Position numbers and translations under genes: made by a program. A DNA stretch of 64,000 nt, taken from Chlorella sorokiniana (Eukaryota; Chlorophyta; Trebouxiophyceae; Chlorellales; Chlorellaceae). The notes under the pieces are model-generated. The model had not been told where the DNA came from, made no database searches, and was given only the letters and a program-made list of their open reading frames with translations. The stretch lies in contig CP084620.1 of NCBI GenBank assembly GCA_025917655.1, positions 2,666,001 to 2,730,000 on the forward strand. Reading direction: 5' to 3'. This document shows, piece by piece, positions 10,114 to 19,931 of the stretch; position 1 is the stretch's first letter; each line of letters begins with the position of its first letter.

Positions 10114-12839
10114 ATGAAGCTGTTAACGGCCCTCGTGGGAGCCCTGCTGCCGGCATTGGCAGTGCAAGGTACTCCCTTGCCGGGTGTGGGCCCTGAAGAA
10201 TCGATAATTTCTTTGCAAGGCAGCCTCCCCAAAGACCAGTTTGGCAACAACGTGAGCCGGCCCTCCCCTGTGCCGACACTTGCTCTACCCAGCAGCCGTT
10301 GCCGCTTCCCGCCTTGCTCCGCCCACCCCCTGACTCTGCTCCCTCCAGGTGCACGCGCATGGTGGCCAGCTGTTGCAGGAGGGGAATACATTCTGGTGCG
10401 TTGGTACTGTTCTGCCGCGTCACAATCGGGGATCGGCACCTGACGGCAGCTGACAACCAGCCCTGCTGCCTGCTGCTCCCCCTGCAATGCCGCGACACAG
10501 GTGGGTGGGCACCTCCAAAAACGCCCGCCCTCCTGGACCAGCGCCCACATAAACCTGTACTACAGCCACGACCTGCTGATATGGCGCCTCAAGTGGGTGT
10601 CACGCAAGGCTGCCTTTTTCAAGGCTCCTCCGACCCTTTGGCTGCCTCACGGTGCTGGCCGCCGCCGTTGCAGCCCCCGCCATGCCGCACCAGGCAGCCT
10701 GCTGCCCGCTCGCGCCTGCATTGCAGGAGCGTCATATTCCGCTGGCAGCAGATTGTGGGCTACCCGGGCCGCCTGCCGTATGGACACGATTGGGTGCCGC
10801 CGCCGCCGTACCGAATCGAGCGGCCCAAGGCGCGGCCTGCCTGGGGCACACAGAACAATTCGCCTGCATGCTTGTGACCATTCCGAAACCGTCTCCTCTC
10901 CGATTAGAAGAGCCCTCGCTGTGAGGCTAAGGCGTCTCGCTTTCCTCCCCGCCCTTCCCCGCAGCTGCTGCACCACCGCCAGCGAGGCTACTACGTGCTG
11001 CTGTTCCATCTGGACACCCCCAGCTTCGAGGTGCCCGCGGTGGGGGTGGCGCTCAGCCGCAACATCACGGGTGGGCCGCGCAGCCAGCGAGACTGCGGCG
11101 AGGTGTCGCCGCCTGCCGCCTCTCCCCGCCACCGTTGGCTGTCCAGGGCTGCACAGCCGCACTGCGTGCCGCCAGGCTGCCTGCACGTCTGAGCGATCCG
11201 TAGCTGTGTTGAAATTAAGCAGGGTCTGGCGTACCGCCCTGTACCGCCGTACCGCAGGTCCTTACAAGTACCTGCATCACTTCTTTCCCGACGGCAACAC
11301 CAGCTACGACATGACAGCCTGGCAGGAGGATGAGCTGGGGGCGGCTGGGGAGCCCACCGGGCACCAGGCCGCCTACCTCGTGCGCTCCTGCCCCGTCATG
11401 ACCATCGCGGTGTCCCGCCTGCGCCCGACTGGCTGGCCACGGAGGGCGCCATCTGCTCCAAGGTGGGGCTGTGGGCGTTGCTGTGGGTGGTGCTGATGAG
11501 CCGTGCGCTGCGTGGCTGCGGGTGGTTCGAACAATACATCGAATTGTGGATGGGTGGGTGCGCGGCAGGCTGAGCGAAGGTGCCTCGGGCCCCGAGTTCT
11601 CCACCTACCCAGCTTTGCTTGGGGCGGCAGAACGGCACCTTCTTTGAGCTGGCTGCCTGCTGCCGTCACTTGCCTGTCCGCTGCCCGGCAGCGTGCACCG
11701 CCCCTCACCCGTCCTGCGCCGCCCCCCGCAGACGGGTCTGGGCGCGGAGGGCCCGGCCGTCTTCCGCCACGGCGGCCGCCACTACCTCTTCGCCTCCCAC
11801 CTCACCGGCTGGGACCCCAACCCGCCGCTGCTGCACGAGTCCACCGCCGGCGGCATGTGCAGCACCTTCTGGCGCCTGCTGCCGCAGCCCTCCCATGGGC
11901 CGCTGGGCGGCACCACATACAACGCACAGGCGTGTGGTGGGTGTGGGTGTGTGTAGGTCTTAAGTGTGTAGGTGTGTGTATAGGGACTCGCGGCGGCGCC
12001 GACCCCGCGCCTCGCCAGCTTGCCATGCCGGCGGGGCAGCGCCTTGGCGGCAGAGCTGTGCTGGAGCTGCAGCCATCGACCAGCACCTGGCAAGGGTTGA
12101 CAGCAGGCTTCACCGACAGCGCTCTGTTGCAACAGTCAGCGGGTTCGCAGCGGTTGCAAGCCCTTTCGCACGCCCCCCCGCCTGCAGTCCACCCACGTGT
12201 TCACTTACACCTTTGCCGACGGCGAGCAGCTGCTGCTGTGGATGGGCGACCGCTGGAACTCCAACGGCCTCGGCTCGGTGGCAGCCGCCAGCTACGTGCG
12301 CCGCAGCCGCAGCGTGCTCCTTTGCTTTGCGGCCCAGCGGGCGGGTTCAGTTTGTGTGGCGCTGCAGACGGGCCCTGCCGCACGCTGTGCTGTGCCGTGA
12401 ATGCAGCAGCAGCGCTGCTGAGCACCGGTGCCAATTGCGTTGCTGCCTTGCCTCTGCACTGCACCTGCAGGTGTGGCTGCCGCTGCTGCCGCGGCTGGGA
12501 GGCCCCGGCTTTGAGCTGGTCTTTGCGCGGAACTGGACGCTGCGGTGAGCCGTGCCTGGCTTTCCTGTGCTCTGTTGCTGCCGCAGAGAGGGCTGCGACA
12601 CCTCTCTGCAGAAGCAGCAGAGCCCCGCGCAGGAAATCAGCGTCGGGCATGCCTGCCGGCAGCGTTCAATGCGCCCTGCCCCTCGCTGCATGGTCCCCAA
12701 GGCTTGGTCTGACACAGCGCTCTTATGCGTGTGGCGCAGGCAGTACAAGGGGGCAGTGTGGGATGTCAAGGCGGGGGAGGTGCGCTTTGCGGAGGGCGGC
12801 CGTGCTGCCGGCGTGGCGGGACGCAGCGCGGTCAGCTGA
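10114..12839 (+). CDS. Secreted GH43-like glycoside hydrolase (galactan beta-galactosidase type)
   Basis: The ATG at 10114 opens MKLLTALVGALLPALAVQG, a clear signal peptide. Exon 1 ends at 10251, and exon 2 (10349-10395) reads VHAHGGQLLQEGNTFW. Later pieces are INLYYSHDLLIWR, IERPK, YYVLLFHLDTPSFEVPAVG, ITGGPYKYLHHFFPDGNTSY, DMTAWQEDELG, GAEGPAVFRHGGRHYLFASH with LTGWDPNPP, FTYTFADGEQLLLWMGDRWN and VWLPLLPRLGG. This order is that of GH43 subfamily 24-type proteins, five-bladed beta-propellers that include exo-beta-1,3-galactanases. The stop is at 12837-12839. The frame shifts by one base between the SKNA-coding bases and INLYYSH, around 10517-10535. The enzyme is probably extracellular and acts on galactan-containing wall or matrix glycans; substrate is inferred from family only. 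Confidence 0.8.
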
Positions 12840-14299
12840 GTTGCAGTGAGACGTGTGTCAGTATGCAATTTTTAAGTTTGATTTGCTGGTATGCCATCAG
12901 GGCGGTAGTCAATGCCGAGTGACAGATCGCAGTGCTAAAGTAGGGTCAAGACACCAACAAACTAGCCAGAAGCTGCTTCCGGTACCTGGCCTGAGTGGCT
13001 TCCCGCACACTCGCCGGTGCCCGCCCTCCCGCCAGTCGGCCAGCTGGCAGGCCTCGCCGCATACCACACCGCGCGGCAACAGCTGCACTTCTTGCTGCCG
13101 CGGCCCTCCCTCTGATGCCACGTTGGCGCAGCCCAGGTAGGCGCAGCTGCGTGCAGCGGCCAGCCGGGCCCGTGCCAGCTGACTCTGCGGCGCAGGATGC
13201 TCTCCGCAGGAAGCAGATTGCCCCCCCCCGGTTCATCACCCACACCTGTTGTGCCGGACCTGGGCAGGCACGCTATTCCACCCGTTGCGCACAAGCGCCG
13301 TGCGTGCATCGACGCTCTTGTCATGCCTCAGCCGCTGCATGGCCTGTACTGATTGAGCCAGGCCTTGTAAATAAATACAATGAACCAGAAGGCAATGAAA
13401 TCCACCTGATGCCAAGCGCAGGGAGGGAAGGATGGTGCGGAATGGGATCCAGGGATCGCAGACGGAGTGCGGGGAAGGGTGGAAGGTAATCACACAAAAG
13501 GAACATGCGACGCAAGGGGAGCGGAGAGTGGTTGGTGGGGTTATCACGCAACAATCGAGGAAGGCGACGGCAGCGGGGCAAGGGCAGATAAAGCGGGAGA
13601 CGTGATGTGCAGCGGAAGGAGACAAGGAGGTCGTGTGTGTGTGTGTGTGCAAGCGTGCCCCCGAGCACAGTGCTGCGGCGGGTAAGGGCAAAGGAGCTGA
13701 GGTGCGCGGGCGGGCGCAAATAAGGTGGTGCAAAGCGGGAGTGTAGATCGAGGCAGCAAGGGGTGCCGGTTGGGGCATGGCTGAGGGCGGTACATTCGAC
13801 AGGGGTGAGCAGGCGTATTTGGCCCAGCAAGACTCCCTGTCTGAGCAGTGTGTCCCTGCAAGGGCGGCGCACTGCTGCCGACGCTGGCAGACTGAGGGAG
13901 CGAAACGTGCTCCATGAAAAGGGGGGCCGAGAGAGCAAGTGCGAGGACGCAGGGCAACAAAAGGAGGCCCCAGCCGGCGCGCAGCAATCAGCGGGGGGAT
14001 GAGCGCTGCTGGCGCTTGGGCGCTGGCTGGGGACCATGAAATCAAGGAACGAGGGTCGTGCGTTTGAGCCAGTGGTCGCCAGCCGCTTGGGCTTGCAAGC
14101 GGGGACGCGTGCCGGCCATGGGGGCGAGGCGGCAGCCTCCCAGCTGAGCGGGTCCACGCTGGGCCGCACAGAGGGCGTGCCGTCAAGGCGGAGGAGTAGC
14201 AGCAAGGGCCGGGAGCGTGGGGTGGGGCGTGTTGGCAAACTGCCGCCGCTCTGCTTCCTCTGCAGAGAGGCTCCTCATCTGGAGCGGTGGCACTTCCAA
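12840..14299. other. Convergent intergenic region with 3' UTRs
   Basis: This lies between the GH43 stop and the probable stop of the kinase gene. A TGTAA motif at 13366-13370, directly followed by an AT-rich patch, could be the GH43 poly(A) signal, although 527 bases from the stop is long. A (GT)n tract lies at 13632-13649. A long open frame on the - strand (to 13236) continues from the kinase but is Pro/Ser/Leu-rich low-complexity translation and is unlikely to be coding. Confidence 0.45.
13632..13649. repeat. (GT)n microsatellite
   Basis: Nine GT units in the spacer between two convergent genes. Confidence 0.8.
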
Positions 14300-14382
14300 T
14301 CAGTCGCCTACTTCCATCTCTCCGAGCCGCTCCAGCGGGCGGCAGAAGCCGCCGTCCACCGAAGCGCGCACCGCCGAGCACG

Positions 14383-14433
<51 letters not shown>

Positions 14434-17400
14434 GGCCGAGCGGCCGGCAACGTCGACTGACGCGCGGCGGGACAGCCCCGGGCGGCCGCCCCCGCCTCCA
14501 TGGACGCCCGGCTGGCCAGGCGGTCCAGTGCACTCCCAAGCAACTCCGACAGGCGCAGCATGAGCTGCTGGGCCGAGGGGCGGGCGGTCGGGTTGGCGGA
14601 GAGGCACTCCAGCATCAGATCCACGACTTCCTGCAGCGCAAGATCGATGGGGGCGCGGCAAGGGGGCTGCTTCAGGACAGCACATGGAACATGGCCAGCT
14701 ATCACGGCACAGCACGAGGCCGGCAACACCGCAGGAGCGGTGCTGCAACGCAGCAGCCGCCTGTGGCCAGGCAGGGGCCCAGCTAAAGTGCCTGCTGGGT
14801 GCGCCCACGGACGCCGCCAGCAGCAGCGGGTGTCCGCTGCATGCAGGCGCGGGGGCCCGCAGCCTCGCCGCGGCAACAGCCAGCCAGGCGGTCCACACCT
14901 GGGGGCACTCCTCTGGGACCAAGGGCAGGCGCAGGTTGCCGCGCAGCGGTCTCTCCCCTGCACAGCGGCCGGCGGGGCAGGGCAAGAGCCACGGCATGAG
15001 CCACGGCATGAGCCACACTGCCTCCACTCGCCACCCTCCTCAGCCTCCAAGCCTCCCCCTGCAGCCCCAACGAAGGAAGCTCGCCGCCAGCCCCCTCTCT
15101 CAACCCACCCGTGGTAATCTCATACAGCAGCACACCAAAGCTGCACGCGTACGAGGGAAACAGCACAGCGGGGGCTTGTAGTAAGCTGGAAGTTGAGAGG
15201 AGTGGCACCGGGCACGCTTTGCGAACCAGCCAAGCAGCAGCACGGCCAACCGCACATGCCTTGCCGCTCTCTCTTCCCCCCTTGTTGGAGCACACCTGTA
15301 GATGTCCACAGACTTGGTGCAGTTGAGCCCACCCAGCAGGATCTCGGGGCGGCCCTGCAAAGTGGCGGAGCACAGGTAAGATGGCAGCAATGTGTGAGTG
15401 TTTGTGTGTGTGTGGGGGGGGGGGGGGGTGCGGGGGATGGAGGGCTCTTACCAGGTGGAGCATTGCAGCAAGGCAGCAGAGCTGCAGTGAGGCTCCGGCA
15501 TGCTGCTGACTAAAGTGGTTGGAGTCCCCGTGGGCATGCAGAGGGCAGGCAGGCAAGCAACGGACCGGCCGGCTCTGGGAGCACAGCGCAGCGGCGTGGC
15601 CTGGCGGCAACAGCGCCTCCTCACCAGGCAAAGGTGCCGACCAGCGACAGGTCGCTCATGACGGTGCGGGTCTGCATGCGGGACAGCCCCACGTCCGCCA
15701 GCTTGGCGGTACCGCAGGCGGACAGCAGCACCTGCAGCGGCGGCGGCAGTGGGAAGGGGTGGGGTGGGCAGCTGGGGCGGGCTGGCTGGAGTTGTTCAGC
15801 CATGCATGGCACGGCGGCAGCCACGTCGGAAATACAGGAGATACTTGTTGCGGAGCGAGCGGCAGAGCCCAGCAGCCTAGAGGGGGCCTCACGTTGCTGG
15901 ACTTGATGTCCATGTGCACAACATTCTGCGGCGGGCGGGGTGCAAGAAGGGACGATGTTCATGTTTTTTCCTGTTTTTGTGGGGAGGAGGGCTGGTAAGA
16001 GGCGTGCCAGGCTGGCGGCCAGAGGCTCATGTGGCCCGGCTGCGTCCCCTGGTGTGGAGCAGGAGCGGCCCTGCGGCTGCTGCCGCGGTAGCACGTCTGG
16101 ACCTTGCAGGAGGGCCGCTGACCCACTTGCAGTTGACTGGTGGGCGATGCAGCAGACAGAAGCAGCGCTTACCTTGGTGTGGAGGAAGTTGAGGGCACGG
16201 GCAACCTCTAGCGCCACCCTCCGCCCGCGCCGGTGCCACCCAAACAGGCGCTGCGAGGATCCTGCTGCGGTCAGCTGAAGCGCACTGTGCAGGTCGCCGC
16301 CTGTGGGGTGGAGGGTGGGGTGGGGGCCAACGTGGGGAGGTGAGACGGTGCCAGAGCACACCACCACGAAAATAGCGACTGAGGCCCGCGGTGGAGGGGG
16401 AGGGGGGGGGGGAGAGCGAGGCAAAAGGCTGGCTGGGTTTCAAGGCGGTGGGCGCGATCAACAGCGGGCAGCAGCCGCTGACAGCGTGCACAGCGTGGCA
16501 TCAACAGCCGGCAACACTTCCACCGAACGACACGGTCCCACTTCAGACCCGGCCAGGACAGCTGCCGCCGCGGGGACGCCGCTGCTTGCTGCCGCAGCCA
16601 GCCCCTGTTTCCGGACTGCTGCAGCTTGCCGCTGGCTGCCCAGGCGCCCGCCGCGCCCGGGCCCCACCTTCGCAGAACTCGCAGAGCAGGACGCCGCGGG
16701 GGCCATCCAGGCAGCAGCCGTAGAAGGCCACCACGTTGGCGTGGCGCAGCAGCACCAGGCGCACCGCTTCCTGCGTGAAGTGCAGTGAAGTGAAGTGAAG
16801 CGATGTGGAGTGGAGTGGAGTGGAGTGGAGTGAGGTGAGGTGAGGTGAAGGGAGGCCGGCAGCCCGGATCGGAGCGGTGAGAGGTGCACGAGCAGCGGCC
16901 GGTCAGCGCGCAGTGGGGGAGGGCGAGGGCAACCGTGATGCTGGCGCACTGCGGCCTGCCGCCTCTGGCTGCTCCTCGCAGCCCCTCAGGCCCCCTGCCG
17001 CTGCTGTCAGAACGCAGCATGCTGCTGGCCCCTGCCCTGGCACGCGCGCAGCGCCTGCAAGCGCCGCCTGGCTGCCCGGCTCGCGTGCGGGCTCCCGGTG
17101 CACGGGCGCCGCTCTCCGTTTCTCACCGTGACAAAGACCCGCTGCGAGTCCAGGCTGCTGCCGATGTCCATCTCTTTGGCTGCCACCACCTCGCTGTTCA
17201 GGACCGCCTTGAACACGCGGCCCGAGGCGCCCTCTCCCAGCGCATGCAGGCTGCCGTCCGCCCGCCGCACGTACTGGATCTGCTCCCGCGGGATGACCCA
17301 CTCGCGCAGGCCGGGGGCAGCGCCGCCAGCACCAGCTGCGCAGGCGGCGGCCGCGCGGTGCCCGGTTTGCTGCCGCCCGAGGAGGACTGGGAGTCCTGGA

Positions 17401-18593
17401 CGGCGCGGTGCTGCAGCAGCTCCAGCAGCTCCCCCGAGGAGGAGCTGTCTTGGCGCTGGGAGCCCGCGCCGCCGCCCCAGGCTTCCTCCTCGCTGGCGGC
17501 GCCGCCGCTGTCGGGGGAGGCATCGACGGCGGTGCTGCCCACGCTGCCGGGGTCCGATTCCCGCCGGCTGCTGGCAAAGGCCACGCGCTCCTGGCTCTGC
17601 GCCGCAAAGGGACTGACGGGGGCGGGCGGGATCCAGATGGATGCGCGGGCGGCGCCCAGGGACGCCTCGCCGGGCGGCGTGAGGGGGGCAAGTCTCGGGA
17701 GGGCACGGTGTTGCTGGAAGCCGCAGTCAGGCTGAACCGGCCCTCCGGCAGGCTGGCTCGGCTGCTGCCGCTGCTGCTCCGCTTCACTGCCTGGCCCAGC
17801 TGGAACAGGAGCTCCTGTGGCTGGCCGCCGCTGTTCGGCGCGCTGCCGCCTGTGGGGCCCGCATCGTGGCCCGCGTCGCTGCCGCCGCCGGCCAGGGAGC
17901 GTCTGCTGCGGCTGCTGTCCCCGCTTCGGCAGGGGCTGCCCGACCTCTGCAGCCCAGAAGTTGCCAGGTTGGGGGCCGGCGGCAGCTTGTCGCCGTCTGG
18001 ATCCCCCAGCAACGAACGTCGCCGAGGCTGCGTCGTTCGCTGTGCCCGCCGCCGCCTGCTCATGCTCCGCTATCAGGGCCATCATCCGAGTGTTGTCAGT
18101 GAGCAGCCTGATGTTGTCCGCGATGTTCTTGCGCTGCAGGAAGGCCCAGCAGCATGCCGCGATGGCGGCCGCCAGCCCCGCGCCGGCGAGCGCCCCCACG
18201 GCGGCGCCCACGATGGAGCCCGGAGGGAGCAGCCGTGCAGCCTGCAGAAGGGGCGATATGCGTGAGGGCAGGGCAGACAAAACATCCACAATACCCCAAA
18301 TGCAGCTGGCAGGCAAACAAGAGTTGGGCATGCTGCCGGGAAAGGGCAGCTGGCAGGCCCGCCGCCAGCCGCAAGTTTGGGCGGGGCCCGCCAGAAAACG
18401 GGGGGTCCAGGAGCACTTTTGCACCGACCACGGCGAGGCTCCGGCAGGCGCTCACCAGGCCATCTGGGTCGGGGTAGTCGCCGTTAGCGGCGCACTGGCC
18501 CTCCTCGACCCGGCTGAACACGGGCAGCGATTGCAGTGGGAGGAGGAGCAGGGCGCAGGCCCACAGCTGCGCGCGGCCGCCTCTCCAGCGCAT
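14300..18593 (-). CDS. Membrane-anchored protein kinase, receptor-like, non-RD
   Basis: The ATG at 18593 starts MRWRGGRAQLWACALLLLPL, a signal peptide. Only about 30 residues follow before a membrane helix, IVGAAVGALAGAGLAAAIAA. A long low-complexity Ser/Gly/Gln linker leads to the kinase domain. Visible motifs are the Gly loop ALGEGASGRVFKAV with VAAKE lysine (about 17180-17260), then RHANVVAFYGCCLD, and ALEVARALNFLHTK. The catalytic loop is VVHMDIKSSNV (about 15890-15925), followed by KLADVGLSRM, PEILLGG, KSVDIYSFGVLLYEITTGG and ECLSANPTARPSAQQLMLRL. This fits the TKL-like kinases common in green algae. HRD is HMD and DFG is DVG. The frame changes by one base at GGGG 15346-15349, just before APE. 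The C-terminus crosses a CCG repeat and the stop, put at 14300, is uncertain. Confidence 0.75.
14387..14434. repeat. (CCG)n trinucleotide run in the kinase 3' coding region
   Basis: About fifteen CCG units. On the kinase strand they would encode a run of Arg, Ala or Gly depending on frame, and they obscure which frame is used at the C-terminus. Confidence 0.8.
16785..16850. repeat. Pentanucleotide array (GTGAA, GTGGA, GTGAG variants)
   Basis: About twelve units of a five-base repeat that drifts from GTGAA to GTGGA to GTGAG along its length. It lies in an intron of the kinase gene, directly upstream of an exon starting EAVRLVLLRHANV on the - strand. Confidence 0.8.
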
Positions 18594-19100
18594 TACCAGC
18601 TCCCTTTACGCCGTTTTGAAGCGCAGCGGAGCAGCCGGGCGGGCCTTCGACCGGGGAGCTTTTAGAGCGGCAGACCCCCCGTGGTGCACGAGTTCCTGGA
18701 ACCATCTGGACCTCTTTGTGAACAACGCTTCAGAATGCGAAAGAAACAGCTGCGATCCACGGCAGGAGTCTGAAGATTTGTTTGCACTTTGCGCCCTGCT
18801 TGTCTCACATACCAAAAGGGTCTGCCCAAAGGGTCTGCTGGGCTTGAGGCCAGGCTGTCAACTGAGCAAAGCATCAAGCCACTGCAAGCAGCAGAGTGTT
18901 GCATCGCAGGACATCCCAGCTGCTTGTGGGCAAACCCCAAGCTTTATGCTGTGGCCCCCACATCTGCAGGGGGCATGTAGGGGGCAAGCGTGCCGGTCCG
19001 AGTTGGTCGGGCGGCGTGGCACAGCTCACACTCTATGCTGTCCACACTGGGCAGCGCTTTTCCCAGGCTGTTGCCGCAGCCGCTGGATCTTGCCCGTGAA
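18594..19100. other. Region upstream of the kinase gene, no gene supported
   Basis: This should contain the kinase promoter and possibly 5' exons of the + strand fragment that ends at 19244. Open frames here lack conserved-looking sequence and I annotate none of them. Confidence 0.35.
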
Positions 19101-19244
19101 GCTGCCTGCACCTGGAGCGGAGGCTGACGGAGGAGCACATGAAGCTGCCCGCCGCGCAAGTTTGATACTGACGTCGTGCATGTCAACCACGAGCACAAGT
19201 TCAACCTCGAAGACACCTGGCGGTCAGCAGACATGGTGGCATGA
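19101..19244 (+). CDS. 3' fragment of a small unidentified protein
   Basis: The - strand kinase and + strand ABCA genes flank a short stretch whose + translation looks coding. It reads LERRLTEEHMKLPAA, then, one base out of frame, KFDTDVVHVNHEHKFNLEDT and WRSADMVA before a stop at 19242-19244. The sequence is rich in His, Asp, Glu and Trp and free of the Ala/Arg/Gly runs seen in shadow frames. Upstream exons were not found. The single-base frame change between the two pieces resembles that in other genes of this window. I do not recognise the family. Confidence 0.35.
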
Positions 19245-19281
19245 GGCCTCTTTTCCTCAACGCTGGTTGGACCGCGAGGGG

Positions 19282-19810
19282 TCACACCGCCGGCGCGCTG
19301 TGCCATGCTGTGCTGTTCAGGTGAAGCTCCGAGGTGCATAGAACGGGGGCAGTGGCCATCAGAGCGGCCTCCCGACCGATTTCGTACGGTCCACAGCGGC
19401 AGGCGTCCGCAAAAGCCGCACGCACTTTTGCGCTCCCTGTGTAGCCTCGAGGCGCTGGCGTTTCTGCGCTGTTCATGTGCCGGATCATCCTTTCTTGACG
19501 GGTTCTGAGTATTTCCTCGACAGCAGCGCGGCCTTCCAGGCGTTTGGGAGTGCGGCTGCCTGGCGGCGGAGCAGCGGCAAACGCACAGCACTTGGCGCAG
19601 CCAGGGCACCTGGCGATGGCCGCGTCACCATCGACGCGTGCCTCGCCGTCGTACCGCATGAGCGCAGATGCGAGCAGCCGTCGCTCCAGCACGAGCAGCG
19701 GCGGGTGCGTGCCGGGTGAGGGCCCGTCATCTCGGCGCGCCAGCAAGGTGGCACGCAAAGAGACCCCCACCCTCCAGGTGGGCGCGCCCTCAGCCTGCGC
19801 ATCTTCCACC
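19282..19810 (-). CDS. Hypothetical protein, possible internal or terminal exon
   Basis: A - strand open frame of about 175 codons converges on the + fragment ending at 19244. It reads NLPVEDAQAEGAPTWRVGVS at its start, has a CPGCAKCC cysteine cluster in the middle, and then EEILRTRQERMIRHMNSAET. No ATG opens it: the first codons are read through from upstream (YYRFN), so either an upstream exon exists or the frame is not real. A (GATAGAAT)-like repeat at 19830-19855 sits just outside. Composition is more protein-like than the opposite strand, but there is no family match that I know. Confidence 0.33.
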
Positions 19811-19931
19811 GGAAGGTTGAAGCGATAGTATAGAATGATAGAATGATGGAATATGCTGTGAGCGAACCATTCTACGCGTCTATCCTGACTGTTGCGCGCT
19901 ACGCCGCACGCAGGTGGGGCGGCGGCCCGTG

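Noticed and set aside
13236-14440. Extension of the kinase frame with a run of about sixteen Arg and a Pro/Ser/Leu-rich tail
   Set aside because: The Arg run is the CCG repeat read in one frame; another frame gives a more natural end (RPLERLGEMEVGD, stop 14300). The extension looks like untranslated sequence.
18616-19341. 241-codon + strand frame upstream of ABCA
   Set aside because: Mixed composition without domain features and in a different frame from the conserved-looking piece ending at 19244.
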